Shown one piece after another: positions 50,201-58,667 of a DNA stretch of 64,000 nucleotides; within the stretch, counting starts at the first letter, position 1; each line of letters opens with the position of its first letter. The translations under genes and the position numbers were made by a program. The notes beneath the pieces were generated by a model. That model saw only the letters and a list, made by a program, of their open reading frames with translations, searched no databases and had not been told where the DNA came from. Origin of the DNA: CALAED01 sp035765195 (GTDB taxonomy: Bacteria; Actinomycetota; Actinomycetes; Streptosporangiales; Streptosporangiaceae); assembly GCA_035765195.1 (NCBI GenBank), contig DASTYC010000046.1:1-64000 (forward strand), read 5' to 3'.

Positions 50201-50523
50201 GGGTCGCCGCGATCTGGGCCGGGGTGCTGGGTCTGGACCAGATCGGGGCGCACGACAACTTCTTCGATCTCGGCGGTACCTCGACGCGGCTGCTCACCGT
50301 CCTCGACGCGCTGCGCGGGAACACGGACGGCGACGGCGACGGCGATCTCACGCTCGTCGACCTGTTCCGGCTGCCGACCGTCGCCGCCATCGCGAGCCGG
50401 CTGGACGGCTCCCCCGCGCCGCCCGGCGGCGGGTCGACGGCCGCGGCGACGGACCGGCGCCGGGACCGGCGCGAGGACGTCATGGCCCGGCGACGGGCGC
50501 GACGACATGGAGGCGGTGAGTGA
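47269..50523 (+). CDS. NRPS, C-A-T
   Basis: A 1084-residue single-module NRPS: C about 10-430 (HHLVCDGWS at 138), A 460-950 (YTSGSTGTPKG at 606, AYGPTET, YRTGDLG, SGKVDR at 945), T 965-1040 (LGGTSTRLL, Ser at about 1003). All core motifs are intact. The pocket by eye is about D-V-S-L-V-G-A-V-I-K; I cannot assign a substrate. The last 40 residues are Arg-rich and may dock onto the KS-ACP protein. It starts 4 bases after the previous NRPS. This A domain could also load the previous module in trans. Confidence 0.93.
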   Translation: MDAREFPVSPVQARLLLLDRMRPGSAHYNEPVAFAVHGPFDADAFQASLDTVIARHDALRTVFRLGGDGYRQVIADPASVRASAAGYLRVERDVSAAGVDKLIRAEAARPFDVERGPLLRCVIYAVDDGGHRVQFTVHHLVCDGWSMRLLLDELAAGYRAAREGSPYTPEPVPIQYPEYAAGQSHRLASGGYAESIAHWADSLRGAPQLLALPADLPRPAVQTTAGAIETVVLPATTHHRFIQLTRQYGVTPFMAAFASFAVFLGRICRQRDLIVGVPVSGREDTDLHGTVGMLTNTLPLRVDLSGEPTFGDVLAQVRDRLLASWPYQDAPFEGIVDAVAAERTLSHDPLVQAMFSYDTTPIALDLAGARTERVALLVDAAKFDVVLYMERWGDELIAQFSYRTDLFAAETVRHWARAFRTLLDGLLDRPDVPVADVDLLPPGAWPVIVRGAASAAPERLVPDLIAERAAARPDATAVASGDAVLTYGELAGRADRLAATLRRAGVGPEAAVGLCLPRSVEMAVAVLAVLRAGGAYVPLDPANPPARLAFMASDAGARLVISDQPRDLGVPVAVLAPGAADLVVPDGVATAPSGAGAGPGNAAYIMYTSGSTGTPKGVVVEHRALANLATAVRGRFGVAAGDRVLQYGPVGFDVSVSDMFFAFAAGAELHLVGERERLGEELYARLRDSRITYVLLPPAAAMSLPHPPGALPDLRTFVVGGEACPAEFAARWATPGRRVVNAYGPTETTVIATAAEVRAGRPVTIGEPVPGMRAYVLDERLRPVPVGVTGEIYLAGAGLGRGYAGRPGLTAERFVADPFGPPGARMYRTGDLGRQNDDGVLGYLGRVDSQVKVRGFRIELGEIETVLAGHPAVAVAAAAVRGGDADRGLVAYVVPGAGPGPHAGPHAAPGAPPGAAELRAWLGERLPGYMVPDHVVVVPALPVTPSGKVDRARLPEPPATRPELGRPYVPPATPTERRVAAIWAGVLGLDQIGAHDNFFDLGGTSTRLLTVLDALRGNTDGDGDGDLTLVDLFRLPTVAAIASRLDGSPAPPGGGSTAAATDRRRDRREDVMARRRARRHGGGE

Positions 50524-52613
50524 TGGCGGACGCGTCGGCGGTGGCCGTGGTGGGGATGAGCGGGCGCTTCCCCGGGGCCGGTGATCTGGCCGGATACTGG
50601 CGGAACCTGCGCGACGGAGTTTGCTCCATCACCGATTTCACCGAGGCCGAGTTGGCGGCGGCGGGAGTGGACCCGGGCCTGGCAGGCCATCCCGCCTACG
50701 TTCGGGCGAAAGGGTTCCTGCCGGAGGCCGACCGGTTCGAGGCGGAGCTGTTCGGGTTCGGCCGCACGGAGGCGGCGGTGCTCGATCCCCAGCACCGGTT
50801 GCTGCTGGAGACGGCCTGGGGCGCGCTGGAGGACGCCGGCTACGACCCGTACCACGCGCCCGGGCGCACGGGCGTGTACGTCGGCGGCAGCACGAGCGAG
50901 CACATGATCGCCGCGCACGCCGATCCGCGGTTGACCGCCCGGCTCGGCCCGCTGCACACCCGCATGCTCACCGATCGCGACTTTCTGGCGCCGTGGATCT
51001 CCTACCGGCTCGGGCTGACCGGGCCGAGCATGACCGTGCAGACGGCGTGTTCCACATCGTTGACCGCGGTGCATGTGGCGGTGCAGGCGTTGCTGCTGGA
51101 TGAGTGCGACACGGCGCTGGCCGGCGGGGTCGCGGTGGACACCGTGGCCAAACGCGGCTACCTGTACCAGTCCGGCGGGATCCTCTCCCCCGACGGGCGG
51201 TGCCGCCCGTTCGACGCCGCGGCGGCGGGCACGGTCGGCGGCAACGGTGTCGGGCTGGTGGTGCTGCGGCGCCTGGCCGACGCCCTCGCCGACGGCGACC
51301 CGATCCGCGCCGTCGTCCTCGGGTCCGCGGTCACCAACGACGGTGCGATCAAGGTGGGGTTCACCTCACCCGGAGTCGACCAGCAGACCAGGGCGATCCG
51401 CGAGGCCTGGGCGGTGGCCGGGCTCGACCCCACGGCCGCCCAGTACCTCGAAGCCCACGGCACGGGCACCTCGGTCGGCGACCGCATCGAGCTGGCCGCC
51501 GCGAACGCCGCGTTCGGCGGTCCCACCCGCTGCGTGATCGGATCGGTCAAATCCAACATCGGTCACCTCGACTCCGCCGCCGGCGTGGCCGGGCTCATCA
51601 AAGTCGTGCTGATGCTGGGTCACCGGACGATGGCGCCCACCGCGAACATCACCCGCCCCCACGCCGATCTCGACGCCACCTCGCTGCGCCTGCTCACCCA
51701 CGCCGAACCATGGCAACGGCCGGAGGCCGGCTCCCGGCTGGCGGGCATCTCGTCCCTCGGCATCGGCGGTACCAACGTCCACATCGTCGTGGCCGAGGCT
51801 CCGGAGGCCGAGCGTGCGGCGCCGGCGGGCTGCGCCGATCCCGCCGTACCGGCGCCGCTCGCGCTGCCGATCTCGGCCCGCACCGACGCGCAACTGGCCG
51901 ACGTGGCGGCGCGGCTGGCCGCCACGCTGCGCGGGCCGGACGCGCCCGCCCTCGTCGATGCCGCCGCCACCCTCCGCACCGGACGCGCCGCGCTGGCGGC
52001 CCGCGCCTGCGTGCTCGCCCGCTCCGCCGCGGAGGCGGCCACGGCGCTGGACGCTGTCGCCGCCGGCGGCGACCGCCTCGGCGCGGCGTCCGATGCGCCC
52101 GCGGCGGACCGGTCACTCGCCGAACGCTGGGTCCGCGGCGATGACGTCAGCTGGCCTGCCCTGCCCGGACGGCGGGTACACCTGCCCACCTATCCCTTCG
52201 CCGGGGACGCCTACGGTGAGCTGTCCTTGGCCACCGCCGGCGCCGCCCCGCCGATCGAGCCGGGCCACCAGACCGACCACGACGCACACGGCGAACACGG
52301 CGAACACGGCGCAGACGACGCACACGGCGCACCGGCCGGACCGGACGACCCGATCGAGACGGCGGTCACCAAGATGTTCATGGCCGCGCTCGAATTGACG
52401 GACGAGGCCGCCTTGACCAAGACGTACTTCGCCGCCGGCGGGGACTCGCTCACCGCCGTCCACCTCGTCGGTGAGCTGCGCGACAAACTCGGCCTCGACG
52501 TCCCCATCAAGCTCTTCCTCGAAGAACTCCCCGTCCGCGACATCATCGCGGCCGTGCTGGCGCCGCCAGACGACACCCTCCTGCAGTCCCTCCTCGACGA
52601 TGTCGACAACTGA
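50523..52613 (+). CDS. PKS protein, KS-ACP without acyltransferase
   Basis: A 696-residue type I PKS module. The KS (about 5-425) has the active Cys in TACSTSL (about 179), HGTGTSVGD and NIGHLDSAAG, so it is complete. A linker of about 180 residues keeps only the short KS-to-AT linker fold (LPISARTDAQL) and no AT (no GHSxG). The C-terminal carrier (about 615-690) has AAGGDSLTAVHL. Extension with malonyl-CoA therefore needs an AT in trans, which is not in this window. ATG 50523 follows GGAGG. There is no thioesterase or reductase. It probably adds a final two-carbon unit to the peptide. Confidence 0.92.
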   Translation: MADASAVAVVGMSGRFPGAGDLAGYWRNLRDGVCSITDFTEAELAAAGVDPGLAGHPAYVRAKGFLPEADRFEAELFGFGRTEAAVLDPQHRLLLETAWGALEDAGYDPYHAPGRTGVYVGGSTSEHMIAAHADPRLTARLGPLHTRMLTDRDFLAPWISYRLGLTGPSMTVQTACSTSLTAVHVAVQALLLDECDTALAGGVAVDTVAKRGYLYQSGGILSPDGRCRPFDAAAAGTVGGNGVGLVVLRRLADALADGDPIRAVVLGSAVTNDGAIKVGFTSPGVDQQTRAIREAWAVAGLDPTAAQYLEAHGTGTSVGDRIELAAANAAFGGPTRCVIGSVKSNIGHLDSAAGVAGLIKVVLMLGHRTMAPTANITRPHADLDATSLRLLTHAEPWQRPEAGSRLAGISSLGIGGTNVHIVVAEAPEAERAAPAGCADPAVPAPLALPISARTDAQLADVAARLAATLRGPDAPALVDAAATLRTGRAALAARACVLARSAAEAATALDAVAAGGDRLGAASDAPAADRSLAERWVRGDDVSWPALPGRRVHLPTYPFAGDAYGELSLATAGAAPPIEPGHQTDHDAHGEHGEHGADDAHGAPAGPDDPIETAVTKMFMAALELTDEAALTKTYFAAGGDSLTAVHLVGELRDKLGLDVPIKLFLEELPVRDIIAAVLAPPDDTLLQSLLDDVDN

Positions 52614-52709
52614 TCGTGATGCGGAGCGGCGGCCTGCGTCACCTGCCGCACGTTTGGATCGCCCGTTCACGGACAGGTGTCAACGACACAGAAGAGAAGG
52701 GTGCGTTTG

Positions 52710-53927
52710 ATGAGTATGCGGGTGATCGTCGAGGTGGCGGGGTTCGCCCGGTCCAATGGCTCCGCGGCCGGCTACGGGGTCGTGGCGCAAGACGGATCCA
52801 GTGGGGAGTTGCTGGCCGAGGCCGCGGAGGGGATCGGCCCGGCGGGCATGGCCGCCGCCGTGTATCGCGGGATGCGCACGGGGCTGGCCACGGTGGCCTC
52901 GATCGACGCGAACGCCATGATCGACGTCCGGACCGACTGCCGTCCGGTGGTGGAGCAGTTGTCCAACCGCCAGGACGTCGACGATGAACAGGCCGGCAAG
53001 GAGGCCGCGAAGGAGTTGGCGGCGTTGCGGGCCGAGGTGATGAGCGCGGCGGCCTCGTTCGGCCCCGATGCAGTCGTCTTCGCGTGGGTGCCGCGGGACC
53101 GTAACGATCGCGCCGCGCAGATGGCCCGCCAAGCCTGTGACGAGGACGCCTGGCAGCGTCCGCTCATCCGCACGACCGGGGTGGCCGCCCCCCAGCCGGA
53201 ACCCGAAGCGCGGCACCGCGGCGAGCCGGCGGATGCTCCGGCGCCGCCGATGCCGGCCACGACGCTGCTGCTGGCCCGTACCGCCGAGACGCCCATGACG
53301 TTGGCGCGTCGCTTTACCGCACAGACCGACACCGAGCTGACCGAATCCGGGCAGGCCCAGGCCAGGGCGCTGGCCACCCACCTGTTCTGGCGCGGCGATG
53401 TCGACGTTATCGCCTCCGCGCCGGCCCTGCCCGCCGCCCAGATGGCCGCGATCGCCGGTGAGGTGCTGGGCCTTGCCCCGCTCATCGTGGACGACCTCGC
53501 CGAACCGCACTACGGGGAGTGGGAAGGGCTGACCTTCGCCGAAGTCCAGGCCGGCTGGCCAGAGGAGCTGGCCGCATGGCTGGCGGACCCCTACGCCGCC
53601 GCCCCGCCCGGCGGCGAGAACCTCAACGACGCCCAGACCCGCGTCCATCAGGCGATCGACGCCTTGACCGGGCAGTTCCCGCACCGCACGATCGGCATCT
53701 TCGCCGATCCCACCCCGATCAAGTTGCTCGCCCAGCGGGCCCTGCACGCCGCGCCCGTCGCCGTGCACCGCATGCACCTGGACGCGGCCGGCCTGACCGA
53801 GGTGGACCTCTACGCCGATGCCTCACTCGTCCGATACATCAACGACACCGGTCACCTCTCCCCCCTCGCGCACGCGGCGGCCCCGGCGGCGGACCCGCAG
53901 GACCTGAATCTCGGCGCGCGGCCATAG
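52710..53927 (+). CDS. RNase H/histidine-phosphatase-like protein with all catalytic residues lost
   Basis: A 405-residue homologue of the actinobacterial two-domain RNase HI/acid phosphatase (Rv2228c type). RNase H half: the first Asp motif EADGGSRGNPG is EVAGFARSNGS, the Glu of AEYRGL is Ala (AAVYRGM), and the last Asp of NAHAD is lost (NDRAAQ); only TDCRPVVEQ keeps its Asp. Phosphatase half: the RHG motif reads LLLARTAET, the second Arg region is SAPALPAAQ, and SHVTPIK is FADPTPIK, so both catalytic His are gone, while EPHYGEWEGLTF and the end remain. Such complete loss with a preserved frame suggests a binding or scaffold role. It follows the PKS gene by 96 bases; membership in the cluster is uncertain. 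Confidence 0.8.
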   Translation: MSMRVIVEVAGFARSNGSAAGYGVVAQDGSSGELLAEAAEGIGPAGMAAAVYRGMRTGLATVASIDANAMIDVRTDCRPVVEQLSNRQDVDDEQAGKEAAKELAALRAEVMSAAASFGPDAVVFAWVPRDRNDRAAQMARQACDEDAWQRPLIRTTGVAAPQPEPEARHRGEPADAPAPPMPATTLLLARTAETPMTLARRFTAQTDTELTESGQAQARALATHLFWRGDVDVIASAPALPAAQMAAIAGEVLGLAPLIVDDLAEPHYGEWEGLTFAEVQAGWPEELAAWLADPYAAAPPGGENLNDAQTRVHQAIDALTGQFPHRTIGIFADPTPIKLLAQRALHAAPVAVHRMHLDAAGLTEVDLYADASLVRYINDTGHLSPLAHAAAPAADPQDLNLGARP

Positions 53928-53956
53928 CGTCCCAAGCGTCCGTCCGGGCGCGCCCG

Positions 53957-55252
53957 TCACTCCACGTCGATGATCGGCGGCGGGTAGCCGAGGCCACGCC
54001 GGCGCGCGGCGGGCAGGGTCCAGGGGCGGTGCACGATCGAGCCGTCGACGTCGGCGAGTTCCGCGATGTACCGGCGTACGTAGTCGCCCCGGGGGTCGAA
54101 GCGGGACGCCTGCCGCAGCAGGTTCAGCACCCGGCCGGGCCGGGTGTTGTTGCCGGTGCCGGCCACCCATTGCCAGTTCCCGGCGTTGTCGGCGATGTCG
54201 CCGTCGGTCAGCCAGTCGTTGAAATGGCGCAGACCCTCGCGCCAGTGGATGCCGAGGTTCCGGGTCAGGAACGACGCGGTGATCAATCGGGCGCGGTTGT
54301 GCATGAATCCCTCGCGGCGAAGTTGCCGCATCCCGGCGTCGACGATGGGGACTCCGGTCCTGCCGTCGCGCCAGGCGTCGAGGGCGCCGGGGTCCCGCTT
54401 CCACCGCTGCCCGCGCGGGCGGTAGTCCCGCACGGCCAGGGCGGGGAAGGCCGCGGCGACCTGGTGGTGGAAGTCGCGCCAGGCGAGCTGGCGGCGAAAC
54501 GCCTCCGGCCCCGCCTTCGCCACCTCCAGCGGAGACAGGCAACCGAACTTCAGATAGGCGCTGAGCCGGGACGTTCGATCGGCGGCCAGATCATCGTGGA
54601 CCTGCTCATAGTCGTCGGCGGACGAGCGCAGCCAGGCCGTCATGCGCTCGCGTCCCGCCTGCTCGCCGCCGCGGTCGCGGTCCGGGGAGGGCGGGCCCGC
54701 CACCAGGGCCGCCGGGCGCGGCAGCGGACCGGGGCGCACCCCGGACGGCAGCCGGACCGCCGCCGGCACATCCGCGACAGGACGCGGGCGGGTCGCCGCC
54801 CAGACCCGCCAGTAGGGAGTGAAGACCCGGTAGTGATCGCCGTCGGCGGGAGTGAGCTCACCGGGCGGTACCACCGTGACGCCGGGGCACGGGAGCACTT
54901 CGAGGCCGGCGCCGCGAAGTCCGTCCAGCCGCCGTGTCGCGTATCCGGACCGCTCATCGGCCAAGAACAGCGAACGGGCGCCCGTGCGGCGGGCCAGGCG
55001 GGCGACCTCGGCGACCGGATCGCCGCGGCGCACCACCAGGTCGCCGCCCAGCCCGCGCAGCGACGCACGGAGATCGGCGAGACAGTCCAGCAGAAACCAG
55101 ACCCGGTTGGGCGCCCCGAACGATCCGGTCAAGATCGCGTCGTCGAAGACGAACAGCGGAACCACCCGGTCGGCCCGGCATGCCGCCGCCAACGCGGGGT
55201 TGTCGCCGACCCGCAGGTCACGAGTGAACAACATGATCGAGGTGTTCGTCAT
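53957..55252 (-). CDS. phr: Deoxyribodipyrimidine photolyase
   Basis: A 431-residue photolyase/cryptochrome. It starts with SIMLFTRDLRVGDNPAL, the N-terminal antenna domain, and has the FAD domain with TSRLSAYLKFGCLSP (about 255), WRDFHHQV, and the signature GVPIVDAGMRQL..GFMHNRAR, then DADNAGNWQWVAGTG-like IADNAGNWQWVAGTG. ATG 55252 follows GGGGGACC. It repairs UV cyclobutane dimers with blue light. It is a housekeeping/stress gene and marks the end of the biosynthetic region. Confidence 0.95.
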   Translation of the reverse strand: MTNTSIMLFTRDLRVGDNPALAAACRADRVVPLFVFDDAILTGSFGAPNRVWFLLDCLADLRASLRGLGGDLVVRRGDPVAEVARLARRTGARSLFLADERSGYATRRLDGLRGAGLEVLPCPGVTVVPPGELTPADGDHYRVFTPYWRVWAATRPRPVADVPAAVRLPSGVRPGPLPRPAALVAGPPSPDRDRGGEQAGRERMTAWLRSSADDYEQVHDDLAADRTSRLSAYLKFGCLSPLEVAKAGPEAFRRQLAWRDFHHQVAAAFPALAVRDYRPRGQRWKRDPGALDAWRDGRTGVPIVDAGMRQLRREGFMHNRARLITASFLTRNLGIHWREGLRHFNDWLTDGDIADNAGNWQWVAGTGNNTRPGRVLNLLRQASRFDPRGDYVRRYIAELADVDGSIVHRPWTLPAARRRGLGYPPPIIDVE

Positions 55253-55404
55253 CGGTCCCCCGGATGCGGGCCCCTCGAACAGGTGAAGCCGTACATTCAA
55301 ACGGTATCGTGCCACCGGTCACGCCCCGCGCCCGGGCGCACACAGTCGGCCACCCGGCCCTGGCGCTTCGCCGACCGCCGGGCCGGGTTCCTCCGAGCCG
55401 GGGG

Positions 55405-55983
55405 TCAGCCCTTCTGCTTGCCGACGGCTTTACGGATCACGTCCCGGGTGCGGTCCATCATCGCCGCGAAGGGGCCGACCAGCAGGTTGGCGGATACCGA
55501 TTCCACGCCGGGGTGCGGATGGGTGGGGGCCATGGCCTCGGCCGCCTTGACCGCCGCCGCCATGCCGCGCAACTGCTCCTCGGTGGCGTGCTGACGGATG
55601 CGGGGGAACTCCTCTTCCTCCTCGTGCTGAGCGTGATCGAGAACCGCTGCGCGCAACTCGCCGAGCAGGTGGGCGAAGCCGGCGTCGTCGGTTCCCATCT
55701 TTTCCAGCTTCGACAGCATTTGTTTGGCGTTGTTCTCCTCCGCCAGCCTCGCATCGACCACCTTGTGGCCGTTCTTGACGGTGCTGCGGGCGTAAGGATG
55801 AACGATCTCCTCCTCGGCCGTTTCGTGCACCGCGAGCAGGCGGCGCAATCGGTCGAACGCCGCGGTGCGCTCGGCGCCGTCGGCGGCCGCGACCTCGTCG
55901 AACAGGCGACGGATCTCCGCGTGCTGGCGCAGCAGCAGATCGATGACATCGGTCTCGGGCATGGATTCGGGACGCTCGCTCAT
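55405..55983 (-). CDS. Hemerythrin HHE-domain protein
   Basis: A 192-residue helical protein with the metal ligands spaced as in hemerythrin: LLLRQHAEIRRLFDE (about residue 20), VHETAEEEIVHPY (about 52) and LDHAQHEEEEEFP (about 117). The HHE di-iron fold binds oxygen, NO or iron in redox defence. GGAGA precedes the ATG. It sits in a group of stress-type genes. Confidence 0.9.
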   Translation of the reverse strand: MSERPESMPETDVIDLLLRQHAEIRRLFDEVAAADGAERTAAFDRLRRLLAVHETAEEEIVHPYARSTVKNGHKVVDARLAEENNAKQMLSKLEKMGTDDAGFAHLLGELRAAVLDHAQHEEEEEFPRIRQHATEEQLRGMAAAVKAAEAMAPTHPHPGVESVSANLLVGPFAAMMDRTRDVIRKAVGKQKG

Positions 55984-56146
55984 TTCGGGTCTCCTGGGAT
56001 TATTCGGGTGGAGGGGACGACCGCGCTCTGATCACGCGGTCATCGCACCGTTGACCCTGCCCGGTACCGCCTGCTGAAACGTCGCGCCCCCCCTTTTGAC
56101 CCCGGGAATTCACGTCGCCGGGTCTCGGCGACATCGGTCGCGGCGA

Positions 56147-56602
56147 TCAGGACCCGTCGCCGCGCGCCGGCACGGCGGCTCGGGGTTCCATCAGCTCACG
56201 GATGGGCCGCGGCAACTGCGCGAACACCTCGTCGACCGTTCCCGCCGAGGTGTGCCGGCGGACGACCGCGGTGACCACGCTCGCCGCCGTATTCACGTCG
56301 GCGAGCCGCATCCGGGCGTCGCCGGCGAAGCGCGCCACGAACTCGGCGCGGTCATACTTCATCGGCACCCGGCCCGGACTCCACCCGTCGTAGAAGACCC
56401 CGCGCAGCAACTCGGGCAGCTGCGCCGCGAAATGGGCCGCCGTCGTGACACCGACGCGATCGCGCACCGCGTGGCACCAGGCCCGCAGCGCCCGGTACGC
56501 CACCCGCCGATCCTCGGTGCCGAACCCCTCGGCGATGTCGGCCAGCCACACGTTGGTCTTGTCGATGCTCCGATCAAGACTGCTCACCCCGGTGAAGGAC
56601 AT
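56147..56602 (-). CDS. DUF2267 protein
   Basis: A 151-residue helical protein with the DUF2267 pattern: TNVWLADIAEGFG, RRVAYRALRAWCHAVRDRVGV, AAHFAAQLPELLRGVFYDGW and a FxxxF repeat. ATG 56602 follows AGGAGG at 5 bases. The function of DUF2267 proteins is not known; in actinomycetes they often belong to hypoxia/dormancy regulons. DosR-like boxes lie upstream (56671-56684, 56723-56735). Confidence 0.85.
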   Translation of the reverse strand: MSFTGVSSLDRSIDKTNVWLADIAEGFGTEDRRVAYRALRAWCHAVRDRVGVTTAAHFAAQLPELLRGVFYDGWSPGRVPMKYDRAEFVARFAGDARMRLADVNTAASVVTAVVRRHTSAGTVDEVFAQLPRPIRELMEPRAAVPARGDGS

Positions 56603-56670
56603 CACGACCTCCTCGCGTACGTTCGCCGCCCGCCACCTTCATTGCCACCCTCCGTAAGGGGTCCCGCCCA

Positions 56671-56684
56671 GAGCCAAAGGTCCC
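56671..56684. promoter_or_regulatory. DosR/DevR-like box upstream of DUF2267
   Basis: GAGCCAAAGGTCCC (reverse GGGACCTTTGGCTC) is an imperfect GGGxC-GxCCC inverted repeat 69-82 bases before ATG 56602. It resembles the actinobacterial DosR/DevR consensus GGGACxxxxGTCCC. The sequence similarity is visible; binding is inferred. Confidence 0.4.
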
Positions 56685-56722
56685 TTACGGTTTCGGGCGG
56701 CGAGACCGAAGGTCACTGGGAC

Positions 56723-56735
56723 GGGACCAAAGTCC
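56723..56735. promoter_or_regulatory. DosR/DevR-like box, second copy
   Basis: GGGACCAAAGTCC matches the DosR core GGGACxxxAGTCC closely. It lies 121-133 bases before the DUF2267 start and directly beside the 3' end of the nicotinate phosphoribosyltransferase gene. Confidence 0.45.
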
Positions 56736-58061
56736 TCATCCCGGGGTCCGGAGCAGTTGCCTGCGCATCGTGTCGGAGAGCAGTTCGAGGTGGTCGCTGG
56801 GGCAGGCCCGCGGCGCCAGCGGCCGGCGGATGTCGCGCGCCGCGCGCGGGAGTGCCGCCAGGTCCTCCCGGAGCCGGCGGCGGGCGGCATCGAGGGTGCC
56901 GGCCGGACCGGTCCGGCGGCCGTCGCTCATGACCGGCGCGAGCAGCGGTTCGCCGTCGGACGCCGGCGGTTCGTCGCGAGCGGCGATGCGGTCGGCAAAG
57001 CCCGGTCGCCGGAACACCTGTTTGGCGCCGGGCAGGGTCGCCTTGCCCGCCGACAGCTTCATCACCGGGCGGCCGTCGTAGTCGACCAGCTTGTAGGCGG
57101 TGTCGAGGTAGGGGGCGTCGGCGCTGGTGCCCATCTTGGTGCCGACCGCGAACACGTCGATGGGCGCCCTCGCCCGGACCAGGTCGTCGATGGCGTACTC
57201 GTCGAGGCCGCCGCTGGCGACGATCCGGACATCGGACAGTCCCGTCGCGTCGAGTATCCGCCGGGAGGCCGCGGCCAGGCTGCCCAGCTCGCCGCTGTCA
57301 AGCCGGATCGCGCCGCCGGGACGGCCGATCGCCTCCAGCACCCGCGCGGCGACCCGCACCCCCTCCAACGTGTTGTACGTGTCGACCAACAGCGTCACCG
57401 GCCCCGGCGTGGACCGCGCGAACGCATGGAACGCCGCCTCCTCATCACCGAACGCCTCGATGTAGGAATGCGCCATCGTGCCCGTGGCCTTCAGCCCGTA
57501 CATCGCGGCCGCGGCGACATCGCTCGTGGCCGCGAAGCCGGCCAGCGCACTCGCGCGGGCCGCCGCCAAGCCCGCCTCCACCCCATGAGTGCGCCGCAAC
57601 GAGAAGTCCACGACCGGCTTCCCGCGCGCGGCCAGCACACAGCGAGCGGCCTTCGACGCGATCGACGTCTGGTAGGTCACCTGGTTCAGCAGGAACGTCT
57701 CGACCAACTGGGCCTCCGGCAGCGGCGCGCGGACCTCGATCAACGGCTCCCCCGCCAACACGATCCGGCCCTCCGGCACCGCCCGCACCTCACCGGTGAA
57801 ACGCAACCCCCGCAACGGCTCGATCTCACGCCGATCCCGGCCGAGCAATCCGGCCAGCGCGTCGACGTCATCGTCATCGATCTCCAGATCCGCCAGATAG
57901 TCCAGACACGACTCGATGCCCGCCGCGACCAAGAACCCCCGATCCGCCGGGAGCCTGCGCGCGAACAAACTGAAGGTGGCCGGCCCCGTCATGCCCTCCC
58001 GCGCATACGACAGCGCCATGGTCACCTCATACAAATCAGTCACCAGGGCACTCGACACCAC
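56736..58061 (-). CDS. pncB: Nicotinate phosphoribosyltransferase
   Basis: A 441-residue NAPRTase: TDLYEVTMALSY at the N-terminus, ATFSLFARRLPADRGF, FSLRRTHGVEAG (about 155; the His is phosphorylated in the cycle), ATGTMAHSYIEAF and RLDSGELG..ASGGLDEY for the PRPP side. GTG 58061 or GTG 58058 follows GAGGGGGTGAG. It makes nicotinate mononucleotide for NAD salvage. A DosR-like box lies 71-85 bases upstream. In dormancy regulons this gene is a common member. Confidence 0.92.
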   Translation of the reverse strand: MVSSALVTDLYEVTMALSYAREGMTGPATFSLFARRLPADRGFLVAAGIESCLDYLADLEIDDDDVDALAGLLGRDRREIEPLRGLRFTGEVRAVPEGRIVLAGEPLIEVRAPLPEAQLVETFLLNQVTYQTSIASKAARCVLAARGKPVVDFSLRRTHGVEAGLAAARASALAGFAATSDVAAAAMYGLKATGTMAHSYIEAFGDEEAAFHAFARSTPGPVTLLVDTYNTLEGVRVAARVLEAIGRPGGAIRLDSGELGSLAAASRRILDATGLSDVRIVASGGLDEYAIDDLVRARAPIDVFAVGTKMGTSADAPYLDTAYKLVDYDGRPVMKLSAGKATLPGAKQVFRRPGFADRIAARDEPPASDGEPLLAPVMSDGRRTGPAGTLDAARRRLREDLAALPRAARDIRRPLAPRACPSDHLELLSDTMRRQLLRTPG

Positions 58062-58131
58062 CTCACCCCCTCGGCCACGAGACCATGCCAACGGCACTAC
58101 CAGCCTTCCTCCGGCCCGCTCCGCCACACGC

Positions 58132-58146
58132 GAGGACGAAAGTCCC
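58132..58146. promoter_or_regulatory. DosR/DevR-like box upstream of pncB
   Basis: GAGGACGAAAGTCCC is a near-palindrome of the same type as those at 56671 and 56723, 71-85 bases before GTG 58061. The shared motif and spacing suggest co-regulation. Confidence 0.45.
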
Positions 58147-58222
58147 GCCGCCGCCGCCGAGAGACCGATTCACCAGGCATGACGGCACCCTCCGGGCCTG
58201 ATCACTGCGACCCGGGGGTGGT

Positions 58223-58570
58223 TCACCCGCGCCGGTCCTCAGCCGGTTCGCGCCCGCCAGGGGGCAGCGGCGGAGACTGGCCGTCGTCCATGATCGCCGC
58301 CTGGATCCGCGCGCCCGTCTCGTCGTAGACGACCGCGTCCGCGGCGGCGAGGGCGGCCCTGGCGAGCCTGTGGTGGTGGGCGCACAGCAGCAGATCCATC
58401 GGGTACGGCCGGGCGGCGGTCGGCGGCATGACGGCCACCACGACCGGTTTGGCCGCGCAACAGCAGGCGCGGTCGGCGAAGGCCAAGGGCCACGCCCAGT
58501 CGCCCTCGGCCGGCGCGCCGGCCGATGCGGGGCGGGGCGGGTCACTCCGAAACCGCGACCTGAACGTCAT
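58223..58570 (-). CDS. Small DUF7455-like protein
   Basis: A 115-residue protein with ADRACCCAAKPVVVAV, then LLLCAHHHRLARAAL and VVYDE, the pattern of actinobacterial DUF7455 proteins (a Cys pair plus CxHH, a probable zinc ribbon). ATG 58570 is set by GGAGGCCAAG. Function unknown. It lies in the stress-gene group. Confidence 0.7.
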   Translation of the reverse strand: MTFRSRFRSDPPRPASAGAPAEGDWAWPLAFADRACCCAAKPVVVAVMPPTAARPYPMDLLLCAHHHRLARAALAAADAVVYDETGARIQAAIMDDGQSPPLPPGGREPAEDRRG

Positions 58571-58667
58571 CTTGGCCTCCCTGCCACCATCGCCGCGAGA
58601 AGGGACGTGGTGCCTGGCTCGGCGGGGCCGGCCGCCCGGCCCGCGCACCCTCCGAGCCGGCGCCCGG

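Noticed and set aside
47293..50508. 1071-residue open frame on the minus strand
   Set aside because: Antisense to the intact C-A-T NRPS; composition is typical of a shadow frame.
53945..53956. CGGGCGCGCCCG as a terminator between convergent genes
   Set aside because: It is a self-complementary palindrome with no loop and no T-tract; in this GC-rich DNA it can arise by chance.
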